A stretch of DNA of 64,000 nt from Isochrysis galbana (taxonomy: Eukaryota; Haptophyta; Isochrysidales; Isochrysidaceae), in contig CM030943.1 in assembly GCA_018136815.1 (NCBI GenBank), positions 921,975-985,974 of the forward strand, read 5' to 3'. Positions 50,737-60,168 of this stretch are shown here, one piece after another. The first letter of the stretch is position 1. The number at the start of each line of letters is the position of its first letter. The position numbers were made by a program, and so were the translations under genes. A model generated the notes under the pieces. The model was not told where the DNA came from, made no database searches, and worked only from the letters and a program-made list of their open reading frames with translations.

Positions 50737-51745
50737 AGGGAACAGCAGGGCCGCTTAGGACTACTCAATATCACTGGCGACTTATTTTGCGTGGTCACCG
50801 AGTGGTGACCCATTCACTCACTCACGCTCGACGCCACTAAGGTCATAAAAAAGACTTCTTAAGATGACATCGCGGCTACTACCCAGAAAGGACACCGCAC
50901 AATCTTTTTTTAAAGTAGGAGTCAATGGGGAGGCGCCTCGCCGCAGCATTTCCCCCCCCCTTGCTGAAGCGGCAGAGTTTCTGGTGCGGTGTACATAGGG
51001 CGTTGTCTTCCGAAAAGACGCCGAGTTGTGAACTTTTCAATATGAAGTGGCCATCCGGAAGTGCCCGCGATGTCGGGTAGAGCGCCTGTCTTTCCCATGG
51101 TCAACAAGTGAAACGGGCGGGCTGCGGCGCCGATCTGGCGCGTCTCTCGATCTCGTGAACCGAGTCGCAGCCGATCTCTCATCGCCCTCTCGATCTCATT
51201 TTGTCGCCCTTGTCTCCACAGACCGATGGACCGACGGACGTCACCAGCACGAGATGATATCGTAAATGATGACATTACTCACATTACCTCCGCTTGCTGT
51301 CTGGGGAACGGCTGCTGGTTTTGGGGGGTGGCACAACGGGATATATATTGAATAAACAAAGACTTTTCTCACAGTGCCATCGCCGGCTTGGGCCCCGAGC
51401 GACCGCTGGCTTCGGGAGGGGGGGCGGGGGGGAGGAGGGGGGGGGCCGGCACCCGGGGAGAGAGCCGCGAGAGGCGAGGCGGGAGAGGAGAATTCTCTCG
51501 GGGAAGGATTAGAGAGGGTGAGGGCCTGGCGAAACAACTGTAATGCGGCGACCGGTAAACATCAGTTCTCTGTCGTTCACCGACAAATGATTTGACAACT
51601 CTACGATAGATAGATTTATTTATGAGAGACCAAAATACCAGACCAGCTGTTTACGTTAATGTTCTCATCATATACTGTAATAATTCCCGGTCCCAGGGGG
51701 GTGCCCCCAGGGTTCCCGCCCGTCCTCCGCGCCCAGAGTCCCCCC
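50737..51745. other. Intergenic DNA after COG2
   Basis: No gene recognised. TGGTGACCCATTCACTCACTCACG near 50805 resembles an R1 end. A G-rich stretch lies at 51415-51450. Confidence 0.35.
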
Positions 51746-52210
51746 GCGGAAAGAGTGAACGCACGGCGTGCACATTCCTGGAAGTTGCTATGCGCACGCA
51801 CGGCGCCCCGCGGGGGGGGCCGATGCACACCGCGCCGTGCCCATGCACGGCGTGCACAATGTGATTGCAAGTCATCACACGTGCTCCGTAGAAGTATTAA
51901 GTATATTGCACGTTTACGTAATTGTGGGCTTTAGGGGGAACGCAGATGAAAACGCACCTTCATGTAAGTCTATGCGCACGCACGGCGCCCCCGCGGCGGG
52001 ACCGATGGACATCGCGCCGTGCCCATGCACTGCGTGCACAATGTGATTGCAAGTCATGCTCCGCGAAGAAGTAGCACGTCTACGTAGTTGGGCCTTAGGT
52101 GAAACGCAGATTGCGCACGCACGGCGTCTCCGCGGGGGAACTGGTGCCCATGCACGGCGTGCACACTGGTGCAAGCGAGAAAAAAGTTGTTATGCCAGCA
52201 CGGCGCCCTA
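51746..52210 (+). repeat. Three tandem units rich in GCACGGCG palindromes
   Basis: TGCGCACGCACGGCG starts units at 51791, 51973 and 52112 (spacing 182 and 139 bp). Each has a matching CCATGCAC(G/T)GCGTGCACA about 50-60 bp later, and the first two continue ATGTGATTGCAAGTCAT and end in GGGGAACGCAGAT or GGTGAAACGCAGAT. The paired GCACGGCG/CGCCGTGC motifs allow each unit to fold. It resembles a small satellite or a complex transposon end. Confidence 0.75.
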
Positions 52211-52479
52211 GCCTTTCATTGAATTTTAAAGTATTGGTGTATACATAACTATGGACATTTGATCGCTCAATTCGACTCATTCATGCCCCACAATTGAAGG
52301 AACGACACCTTAAAGATGATTTGCTTTAGGGGGTGCGGGATGTCCCAAAAGCTCACTCTCAGCCACATCAAAGGCATTGAAGGTTAGAGTTAGAGTCCTT
52401 AGTTTTCATGGATTTTCAAGGACACCGTCCTTAGTTTAAGGACAAAATTTTCTAACCGCTCGAGCCATGCCTTTTGGCA
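52211..52479. other. Short AT-richer spacer
   Basis: No gene. Short inverted motifs, for example GTCCTTA-GTT-TAAGGAC near 52427-52443 and CATGCC-TTTT-GGCATG near 52467-52482. Confidence 0.4.
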
Positions 52480-52990
52480 TGTGCTGAGCACTCAACACAC
52501 CCAGCCAGACCTTCCCAGACCGCGCAACGCAACTCGCACTCCCTCGCCCTCGCCCAGACCCACACCAAATCGTACTGACCCCCCCCAACCTTCTCTGAGC
52601 CACAGACCCATAGGGCACCCAGGGGGCCAGCAAGGGCAGCGCAGGGGGCAGTGGAGGCTGGGGCCCAGCCCCTCCTGGCCCCCCCACCTCTCCCTCGCTC
52701 GCCTCGCTGGCCCTGGGTGCCGCCCAGAGGCCACTGTCTGCCTGGCGACCAGCGACCAGGGGTGGGGGGGCGGGGAGTCAGTACGAGAGCAAGCCCGATC
52801 GGGCCTGGGAGTGCGGCTCGCAACCCGCGCCTACTTGGGTCTGGGTGGTTGTGTTGAATGCCCTGCTCATGCCAGAAGGCAGAGCATAGGGGTTGACCGA
52901 CAGGCCCCCCGGAGGGGAATTGGTGCCTGAGAGGGGGGACGCGAGCGCGCCCCCCCATGCTGAACTAAGTATAAACTTAGTTCAGGTTAT
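52480..52990 (-). repeat. Repeat family F1, copy 5 (minus), with a perfect 11-bp hairpin
   Basis: Read on the minus strand it begins with the hairpin at about 52962-52987 (arms CTGAACTAAGT/ACTTAGTTCAG, loop of 4) followed by CATGGGGGG. The interior CCCTCCACTG/CTGCCCCC and GCGAGGGAGAGG blocks match other copies. The right part of the family is missing. Confidence 0.65.
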
Positions 52991-53148
52991 TTCACGATAT
53001 AGATGAGCCAAGTGCGCCACCTTCCCTAAGGCTGGTGCCATTTGTCATTTGCCACCCGACACATCTAGGTTCCCAAGCCGAAGAAAGCAATTCTAGTTGT
53101 ACGGTGTGCACTCCTTGGTCGAGGCAAGCTAGAAGCGCTAGTGGAGCC

Positions 53149-54302
53149 TCAGAAGCCTTCCAAAGCACACGGCTCAACGACGATTCTAGTTGCAGGATCT
53201 CCGTCGCAGCTGCTCCGCAAGAGCTGCTCCTGCATGACATTCAGGCGGACAATATCCCCGGGTGCGGCCAGTCTCAAGTAGGCGCATTCGAGAGGATTCG
53301 CCTCGTTTTGTAGGGTGCCATCACTAGCCCCTAGTGAGCCTACCGCTTCAGTTTGATCCATGGCCACGAACGACGAGCCCGTCTCCGTCATGTTCACACG
53401 GGAGCTTTCATCATCTCCTTTCCTTTCACCCAATCCATGCGGCCCTCGCAGATGTAAGGGCCCGAATTGCACGCGCCGAAGCTCGAAGACCGGAAGGCCA
53501 GCTGCAGCTAGCAAACGACGCACAACCCGATTGCGTCCTATCGCGATACTAAGACGCAAGACAAATGCAGTCACTCGTGGTATCTTCACGGTTGCCTCCT
53601 CGCACACGGGGTTACGGTCCTTGTTTAAGAAACAGCCAAGGTGTGACGCCGAAGCTTCGTCTAGCGAAGTCGTCATTAGCCGAGAGGCATCGTGAGTAGC
53701 GTCTACGTTTGCCAATGGAACTGCTTGCTCTGTGATTGCTGTCACAGATTGGCCACCGGCTTGCCTTGTGCGACTAGACGCACCTGCGCGGCGTTTGGCG
53801 TTTTTCGGCCCGCTTCGACGAATGTGAGTCGGTGGGGGAATCTGGTACTCACGCACTACTTCGATTGTCGACAGCTTGGCAGGACCATCTGTGGCAAGGG
53901 TGGCGGGGACAGATAGCGGGCCGATGCACACATCTGAGATCCGGATGGCAGCGTGAACGCCTGACCTGCAAGATCAACGCCTGCACAGAGGCGTGCGAAT
54001 TGCTCATTGCTCGGCCTGGTTGGCGCACGCAAACGCACAGTCGCCTCGTACACCTTTGGAACTGCTCCCGGCCTTAACAGCCGCTCAGCAAGTACACCAT
54101 CATCAGTGAGGAGGAGGAGGCCATCCGTCTCCTTGTCGAGTCGCCCAACGGCGGAGATACGCCCACCCTCTACCCTGCTCGGCGCCAGCCTCGCGATGAA
54201 GTCGTTGAGCACAAGCCTGCGGCCGGAGCCGGTGCTCGTGGGCGGCGAGCGCTGCTCCACTGTTAGGTGCACTGGCTTCCACATGGCATAGATGGCCGCC
54301 AT
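53149..54302 (-). CDS. RsuA/RluB-family pseudouridine synthase without S4 domain
   Basis: Exons 54302-53966 and 53888-53149 on the minus strand, with a 77-bp GT-AG intron in phase 1, give about 358 residues. The junction recreates GVDLADGPAKLSTIEVV, which is exactly the family pattern. Motifs: MAAIYAMWKPVHLTVEQ (the Lys-Pro start), RISAVGRLDKETDGLLLLTD with the catalytic Asp56, PKVYEATV, and in exon 2 IAIGRNRVVRRLLAAAGLPV with FELRRVQFGPLHL. The enzyme converts a uridine in rRNA to pseudouridine; which site is unknown. About 95 residues without family similarity lie between STIEVV and the GRNRVVRR motif, so a second intron with a GTGAGT donor just after STIEVV is possible. No S4 domain precedes the core. 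No clear targeting peptide. Confidence 0.85.
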
Positions 54303-54440
54303 CTGCCTGGCACTTCTGCCCCCTCTCACTCCAACCGCCGCTCCCGCCCTCTCAATCTCCCTCTCCCTCTTCCCACCCCTCTCCCTCCCTCCCCCTCCCC
54401 CTCTGGCCCCCTCCTTTCCCCCTTCCTTCCCCTCCCGCTC
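54303..54440 (+). promoter_or_regulatory. CT-rich tract (GA-rich in sense) before the pseudouridine synthase start
   Basis: About 110 bp of CCCTCTC-type repeats starts close to the minus-strand ATG at 54302. Same arrangement as at the channel, CPS and RIO2 genes. Confidence 0.4.
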
Positions 54441-54716
54441 TCCCCCTCGCGGCGTGCGACGCTCAGCACAGCGCTCCAGCTCGCAGAGCCCCTTTTTTTT
54501 TGGGTCAGTGAGCCGATACAATCCCAGAGCGAACAGAACCAGGGAGGAATGAATAACCGAGAACCTCTTTATATCTATCTACCCAGGAGACCCGACCCCG
54601 CCGGCGCTCGCCACCCTATATCTATTGGCGTGGCTCTACATACTCACAGACTTCTATAGAATACACTACGATAGTGCCATGTTCTCCGAAGAATCGATAC
54701 TAGTAGTACTAGCTAG
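54441..54716. other. Spacer between the synthase promoter region and R5
   Basis: No gene or strong repeat recognised. Confidence 0.3.
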
Positions 54717-55440
54717 TAGGGCGGTCAAACAGGGGTTTTTTTAGGGGTAAAGGGTAAATAAGGCGGTCAAACAGGGGCTTTTTAACTATTAGTAAGGGTT
54801 GGGCTGCATTTTTTGACCGAGGCGCGAGGCCCAATAAAAAACCTTCAGGGGGGGCCACCTGCACCTGCCGCCACGAAAATATTCGCCAGGAAATAATGGT
54901 GGATTCTCCCCCCCTCTCCCCCCCTCCGTCACGCGCGCTCACGCTCTACCCGTAAAGAATTGGCGGTCGCGCCCGCGGGGGGATCGGTTCCTTTATATCT
55001 AAGCTACATTCGGCATTTGATTCCCGCCCGATGCAGCGCCGTGTCGGGCTGCCGACAGTCCGACCACCACCTGACCCTCTGGCATCATTGCCCGCGCAGC
55101 ACATCCAGCTCCTCACAGCGCACAGCGCGCGCACGCGGCTACCCTGGCTGCCGCAGACCCCGCCCTGACCATCCCGACCCGCCCCTCGCAGGATTTGCCC
55201 TCACTCGAACTCGGCATCGAGAACCAGGACCAGCTCACCGACGCGGCCGTCCACGCGTGCGCTGACGAGCCTCCGCGTTGAGGTTGCCCTCGCGGCCCTC
55301 CGCTCCTCTCTCTGACAGTGCCAGATTCGGCGCTGATCGATGAGGCAAGACCCGTGGGTGGTCTCAGGACGGGCTACGTCGTAGCTCTCTACGCCGCGGC
55401 GAGCAAAAAGGCCCAAGATGTTGCCAGAACGCCTCACAGC
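54717..55440 (+). mobile_element. Repeat R5/R4, copy B
   Basis: Starts AGGGCGGTCAAACAGGGG, repeats GGCGGTCAAACAGGGGC about 45 bp later, then TTTTTAACTATTAGTAAGGG, GGGCTGCATTTTTTGACC, a TATA-like CTTTATATCTAAGC near 54990 and an ATG at 55031. Collinear in reverse with 20713-21450. The frames that seem coding in copy A are broken here by small indels. No second terminus was found, so the full element length is unknown. Confidence 0.7.
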
Positions 55441-55487
55441 GCATCTGGCGGGAACCCACCCCCCAAAGCAGAAATCATCTTCTGCCG

Positions 55488-56003
55488 TTGGTTGGTTGGG
55501 TGGTGGGCTTGGCAGGCGGTATTGGGAATCAACCCATACTGCCAATGACGCGCGACGGCGCGACGAAAGCGCTCCTGGCACGCGGAGCTCGCGCAGCCAA
55601 GGCGCACTCCAAGGTCTTGGCAATACTTGACATGAAGTCAAGGAGAGCCATAGACCGCGGAGCCGACGCGGCGTCCGTCGATCTCCGGTGGGCAGCAGAG
55701 GCAGAGGGCCTTTGGCGGTCCGCCGCCAAACCTTTCAGCATTGGCAAAAGCGACAGCGGCGACGGGCCAAAGAGTGGGGGAGGCGGCGGTGGTGGCGGTG
55801 GCGGTGGCGGCGGCGGCGGTGGCGGCGGTGGCGGCGGCGGCAGCGGTGGCAATGAGCCTACTACCCCACCGAAAGTCGCGTTCCGTCAAAAGAGGGCGCA
55901 GTCATTTATTTCTTCGAGGACTGCTCGCGGCGCGAGCTGTACGGGCCGTTCTGCTTCTCGACGAGAGGTGCCTCCCCCCCCCCCCGGTGTTTTTCCCCGG
56001 TGA
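55488..56003 (+). other. Open frame with a poly-Gly tract; coding status uncertain
   Basis: The frame has no ATG at its start; an internal ATG begins MTRDGATKALLARGARAAKA. It reads on through LDMKSRRAIDRGADAASVDL to a GGC/GGT microsatellite (about 55776-55850) coding for glycine. It follows R5 copy B and may be the continuation of its gene, since copy A is cut before this point. I do not recognise a family. Confidence 0.3.
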
Positions 56004-56677
56004 GTCGCCCGACGTAGGTCGGTCCGCCTCACTGGGTTTTCCCTCATTGTCATTGTAACTTGTGGGGAGTTATAATTATAATGATAATGATAATGGGAGC
56101 CGGGGGTTTGCGAGGGGGTAGCCCGGTCACTCACTAGGGGGGTGCGAAGGGCACCATCGGTAATGGGCAAACGAGGACCTAAATAAGCTCCCTATAGGTT
56201 CTGGTATGAGAGATCAGCAAAAAAAATCCGGGGTCCTCCGGCAAAATTTTCGAAAAATACTCAATTTCAGGCCTCTGACAGCCGCGCAGAAATATACAAC
56301 GGGCCCCCTCCGGTATAATTTTATCGATGGCCTTCAAGCGCGCGGGCTTGTTGCGATAGCTGCGCTTCTTCAAAACTACGAGCAGGCCTAGCCGCGCCGT
56401 TTCCTTTCTAGGAATAAGCCTATCACACCTGGATATTATGGAGCTCACCGCCGATGGCCGGAAGCTGCTTGCAGTGAGTCACACCGGGTATCCAATATAC
56501 CTGGCGAGGCTCATAACAACGTTTTCCGTCCTGGGTCTTTACCTGCACCTTCTTCTCGCGGTGCGGGATCGCGATGTTGTAGAACCGCGCAAAGATGAGG
56601 AAGATCTTGGGAACCACGTTACGTGAGACGCCGCAATCGGCAATCAACTATGGCGAGGATGGGATGGGACAGGAAGT
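56004..56677. other. Intergenic DNA
   Basis: Short R1-like end GGTCACTCAC at about 56125. AT-rich TATAATTATAATGATAATGATAATGG near 56070 is low-complexity. No gene recognised. Confidence 0.3.
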
Positions 56678-58731
56678 TTAGCGCGAGGTAGCTGAGCACG
56701 CTACGCTATGGTGCTGCCGCACGCTGCCAGCGTTCACCTCTAGCGCGGTGAGATCTACCTCGGTCGAGAAGTGGCCCTCTTTGAAGAAGTACTCTTTAGC
56801 TGGTTTGGCAATTGCCTCGTACCGGGTGCGCAGCTCCTTCTCGAGCTTGAGCTCCTCCTGCAGCGACTCAACGAGAGTATCTCGGCGGCCTGGCTGGTTT
56901 GCTTGCCGCTCCATTTCGCCCACGATGTGCTGCCGAAACGCTTCTTCTAGACCTCGCGCCTTCTCTTGTGCGAGCCTCGCACGCCGCCTTTCCAGGTTGG
57001 CCTCGGCAAGCGTTCGCTGCCCTGCGCCGCGCCGCCGCCGGAGATCTTTTACCAGTACTCTTTAGCTGGTTTGGCAATTGCCTCGTACCGGGTGCGCAGC
57101 TCCTTCTCGAGCTTGAGCTCCTCCTGCAGCGACTCAACGAGAGTATCTCGGCGGCCTGGCTGGTTTGCTTGCCGCTCCATTTCGCCCACGATGTGCTGCC
57201 GAAACGCTTCTTCTAGACCTCGCGCCTTCTCTTGTGCGAGCCTCGCACGCCGCCTTTCCAGGTTGGCCTCGGCAAGCGTTCGCTGCCCTGCGCCGCGCCG
57301 CCGCCGGAGATCTTTTACCAGGGCATCCTTCTCCTCTAGCTCTCTCTTCAGTCCGCCGATACGCGAGCTACGCAGTGCGGCGAGCTGATCCTCCAGCTGC
57401 GCCACACGCCCGTGCAGCTGCAGCGCCTCCTCCTCCATCTCGAGATACCTCTGCTTGTCATCTCGGCGGTCGCGGCGGTGCTCGTCGCGGATCGAGCCGA
57501 TGATCGCCGCCGCCTCGTTCTCCGCACGCCGCCGCCGATGCTCGGCCTCCACGGCCGCCATCTTGGCCTCCGCCTTTGCTGCCTTCGCCTCCGCCTTTGC
57601 CGCTCGAGCGGCCGCCCTCGCCTCCTTCAACACCTCCTCTGATGAAGCAAGCGCGCGGCTTGTTTGCTGTTGCTCGCTCGCCAAAGCCGACTCGCTTTGG
57701 GCGAGCTCGCCCGTCAAGGCGGCGCGGTTGCAATCATTCTCTAGCCGCAGCGAGAGCGCCGCCTCAGCCTCGTGCTTTGCGCGCCGTTCCGCCTGTTTTG
57801 CGCTGCGGTGCGCCGCGGCCATCTCAACCTTGGCCGTATTTATTGTTGTTCGTAGATGATGTAGCTCTAAATGTTGCTCCCAAACTAGCCGCCGCAGCCT
57901 GCGGAGCTCCGATACTCCTACTGGTGAGGGAGGGCACTGGCATCGCACGTATGCGGCGATATACCGCAATGGCGTGTCCAGGCTTGTAAGTGCCTGCACG
58001 GCACTAGCTGCGCCAAGCCGCGGGTGGAGACCTGCCGCAAAGGCGAGGAGCCGAGCCGTATCATCGGATGCATTGGTCTCATCGCCTTGTGGCGGATGAT
58101 CGCCGCCGCCGCCGCCACCACCACCACCAAAACCGCCGCCGCTGCCGCCGCCATCGCCGCCAGCCAAATGAAAGGGCTTTCGCTCTGCCTGAAGCACGAG
58201 TTGCAGTGCCTCCCTCGCCGCTGCAAGGTGCGCCTCATCTGAGCCAACCCACCTCGCCATGCGTCGCTCTGCTTGCCTCCGAGCCTGCAGATGGGCCTTG
58301 CACGCTCGCTCGATGCGTAGCGCGCAGGCCTTCTCCGCAGGGGAAGAACGTTCCTCGCCGCTGCGAGCGCTGACTCCTGCTGAGGTTGATAGACAGAGGA
58401 TCGCGCGGTAGAGTATCACAGCTGCGTTTGTGAACTCTGCCGCGCGATGCTCCACCCTGGCTGCTCCTGCTGCAGCCCTCGCATGCGCATGTAGCGCAAA
58501 CGCGTGGGCCCAGGCCAGTCCGCCTTCGGGTTTTGCGTCCTCGAACGCCCCGGGCGCGACCGGCTCATTGCGCTGTACGGCCCCCAGGAAGAGTTGCACC
58601 TCCGGGCGTCCGAGCCAGCGCTTGCCAACGTCAAGCGAGCCAAAGCAGTGGGGCTCGAGCGCAAGCGAATCAAGGCATTCCTGCAGCGCGTGGGGCGAGG
58701 ATGGGTCAGTGTGGATGTGTGCCACCCTCAA
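56678..58731 (-). pseudogene. Coiled-coil protein with a frame-breaking 266-bp tandem duplication
   Basis: Read from 58731 down, the frame is open for 560 codons with no ATG near its start, so an upstream exon is missing or lies beyond the R1 repeat at 58725. The first part is helical and Ala/Arg-rich, with a Gly run (GGGSGGGFGGGGGGGGG). From about residue 280 it is a long coiled coil rich in Ala, Glu, Arg and Lys (AKAEAKAAKAEAKMAAVEAE, MEEEALQLHGRVAQLEDQL). It ends at KPAKEYW, where a perfect duplication of 266 bp begins. In the outer copy the same segment continues KPAKEYFFKEGHFSTEVDLT to a stop at 56678. Since 266 is not a multiple of three, the duplicated reading is shifted and stops at once. 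Either the gene was recently truncated or the assembly repeats a segment. Family unknown. Confidence 0.7.
56788..57319. repeat. Perfect 266-bp tandem duplication
   Basis: Units 56788-57053 and 57054-57319 are identical as far as I can compare by eye. The junction is at AGTACTCTTTAGC. Confidence 0.92.
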
Positions 58732-59115
58732 GACCCCGCGTGCTCCCTACCAGTGGCCCCCCACACTGCTCGCGAGAGGTGTGGGCTCACCATGCCCACT
58801 ACCTCCAGGCCATTCTTCGGCCGATCGCGGGCGATTGCCCTTCGCGGAAGCTCCGCGTTTCTTATAGTGATGCGCCCCTTATTCATTTCTCTGATTCCCT
58901 CCCGTGGGCGACCGTGTCATTCTCCCAAAATAGACCGCCACGCCCGGGGAAGGGAGGGGGGTCACTCACCGACGCCATTGCCTTTCGTGGGGCGGGAGGG
59001 GGTTCGTGGGGGGGGGAGACGGTTGCCGGGGCAGGTAGGGGGGGACCCTGCGGAATCCTTGGACACCCAGGGGAGGCGGAAAATAGTGGTTAAAAAGAGT
59101 GAGTGACCGCCCTAG
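58725..59115 (-). repeat. Repeat family R1, copy C (minus)
   Basis: Reverse-strand match to 32803-33700 without the hAT MITE: GGTCACTCACTC at the 59.1-kb end, GGATTCCGCAGGGTCCCC, CGGTCTATTTTGGGAGAATG, GGCCGAAGAATGGCC and CTCTCGCGAGCAG. It reaches CACTGGTAGG close to the point where the coiled-coil exon starts. Confidence 0.75.
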
Positions 59116-59595
59116 AGGGGGGAGATTTGAAGGGATGCATATGTGTATGTGTCTGTGCCACCACTTCAAGGCGTGCGGGCAGGTGCGTTGAGGGGTGTCG
59201 TGATAGTACCGGGCTAGTGAGAGTAGTGGTACTAACGCTCAGTTGTTTTATTATTATTACATTCACGCGCACGCACATTCACATAAACGCACGCGAAACT
59301 AATAGTAACAAAGTAAGAGCCCGCGGGGAAATTTCTGTGCCGCAAGAATGCCCCGCCCGGACTCGAAACGGCCGCGAGGGAGAAGTGAGAAGCAGAGACC
59401 TCAGTATAAACATACAGAGGTTAGAATGAGCATCCACAATGCGCATGAGATGGATGTGGATGTATCCATGATTGATAGATATGCACCTATGATGCACATA
59501 TCATGGATGTATCCATGATAGGGGGGGCTGTTGGCGATCGGGAAAAAATTTCCCACCGATAGCTATCGGGAGGCGTTGGCTCCTGGGGGGTAACA
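59116..59595. other. Intergenic DNA with ATCCATGAT inverted motifs
   Basis: GGATGTATCCATGAT occurs at about 59458 and 59505, with TCATGGATG nearby, giving small inverted repeats. No gene recognised. Confidence 0.4.
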
Positions 59596-59597
59596 TA

Positions 59598-59775
59598 TCT
59601 CTTAACCGGCGAAGCACCCTGGGAGGTGCTGCATATCGCAATTGCATCGATCGAGGACGGGGTGTGTTTACGTTATACGTTATATGTCACGTCAATTTAC
59701 CTGAATATATGGAGCTTGGGGCAATCAACTGTCGCGAAGCACCTTCAAAGGTGCTTCCTTCCGCCGCTTAAGAGA
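59598..59775. mobile_element. Small hairpin-bearing MITE flanked by TA (178 bp)
   Basis: TATCTCTTAACCGGCG on the left and the complement of TATCTCTTAAGCGGCG on the right form about 16-bp inverted ends including the flanking TA. Inside each end is a hairpin: AGCACC/GGTGCT at 59613-59630 and GAAGCACCTT-CA-AAGGTGCTTC at 59736-59757. TA flanks suggest Stowaway/Tc1-mariner type. Related half-units lie at 4797-4884 and near 63966. Confidence 0.65.
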
Positions 59776-59999
59776 TAGTAGTATATATATTGTCTTTCGC
59801 CCCAGTGTACTCTGGAGTACCCGCTATTATTCCCCTCTCAACACGAATTTCTTTTATGTCAACTTTACTGTCCCTATTTTGGCGATGCGGTCCAGTAGAG
59901 TAATGGAACGAAGGTACTCTAGTACTACTATTCTCTTCTTCTTACCGTAGTCGCGTGCGCCGCGCGCCGCGGCGTCCCGTCCTCGTACTCCGTGTGGCT

Positions 60000-60130
60000 A
60001 GGCGGAGAGAGGGAGAGAGGGGGGGGAGGGAGGGAGAGGGAAGGAGGGAGAGAGAGGGAGGGAGGGAGAGAGGGAGGGAGAGGGAGAGAGAGGGAGAGGG
60101 AGGGAGGGAGGGCGTTGGGGAGTGAAGGGG
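60000..60130 (+). promoter_or_regulatory. GA-rich tract upstream of RIO2
   Basis: About 115 bp of GGGAGAGA-type repeats ends roughly 40 bp before the RIO2 ATG at 60169. Purine-rich in the sense strand. Confidence 0.4.
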
Positions 60131-60168
60131 ATAGAGGGAGGGCGAGGCACACCGCGCAGTCCTTCGCG

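Noticed and set aside
57049-57319. 266-bp duplication as a newly gained intron that splices out
   Set aside because: I tried GT donors and AG acceptors at the junction; none restored the KPAKEYFF reading frame.
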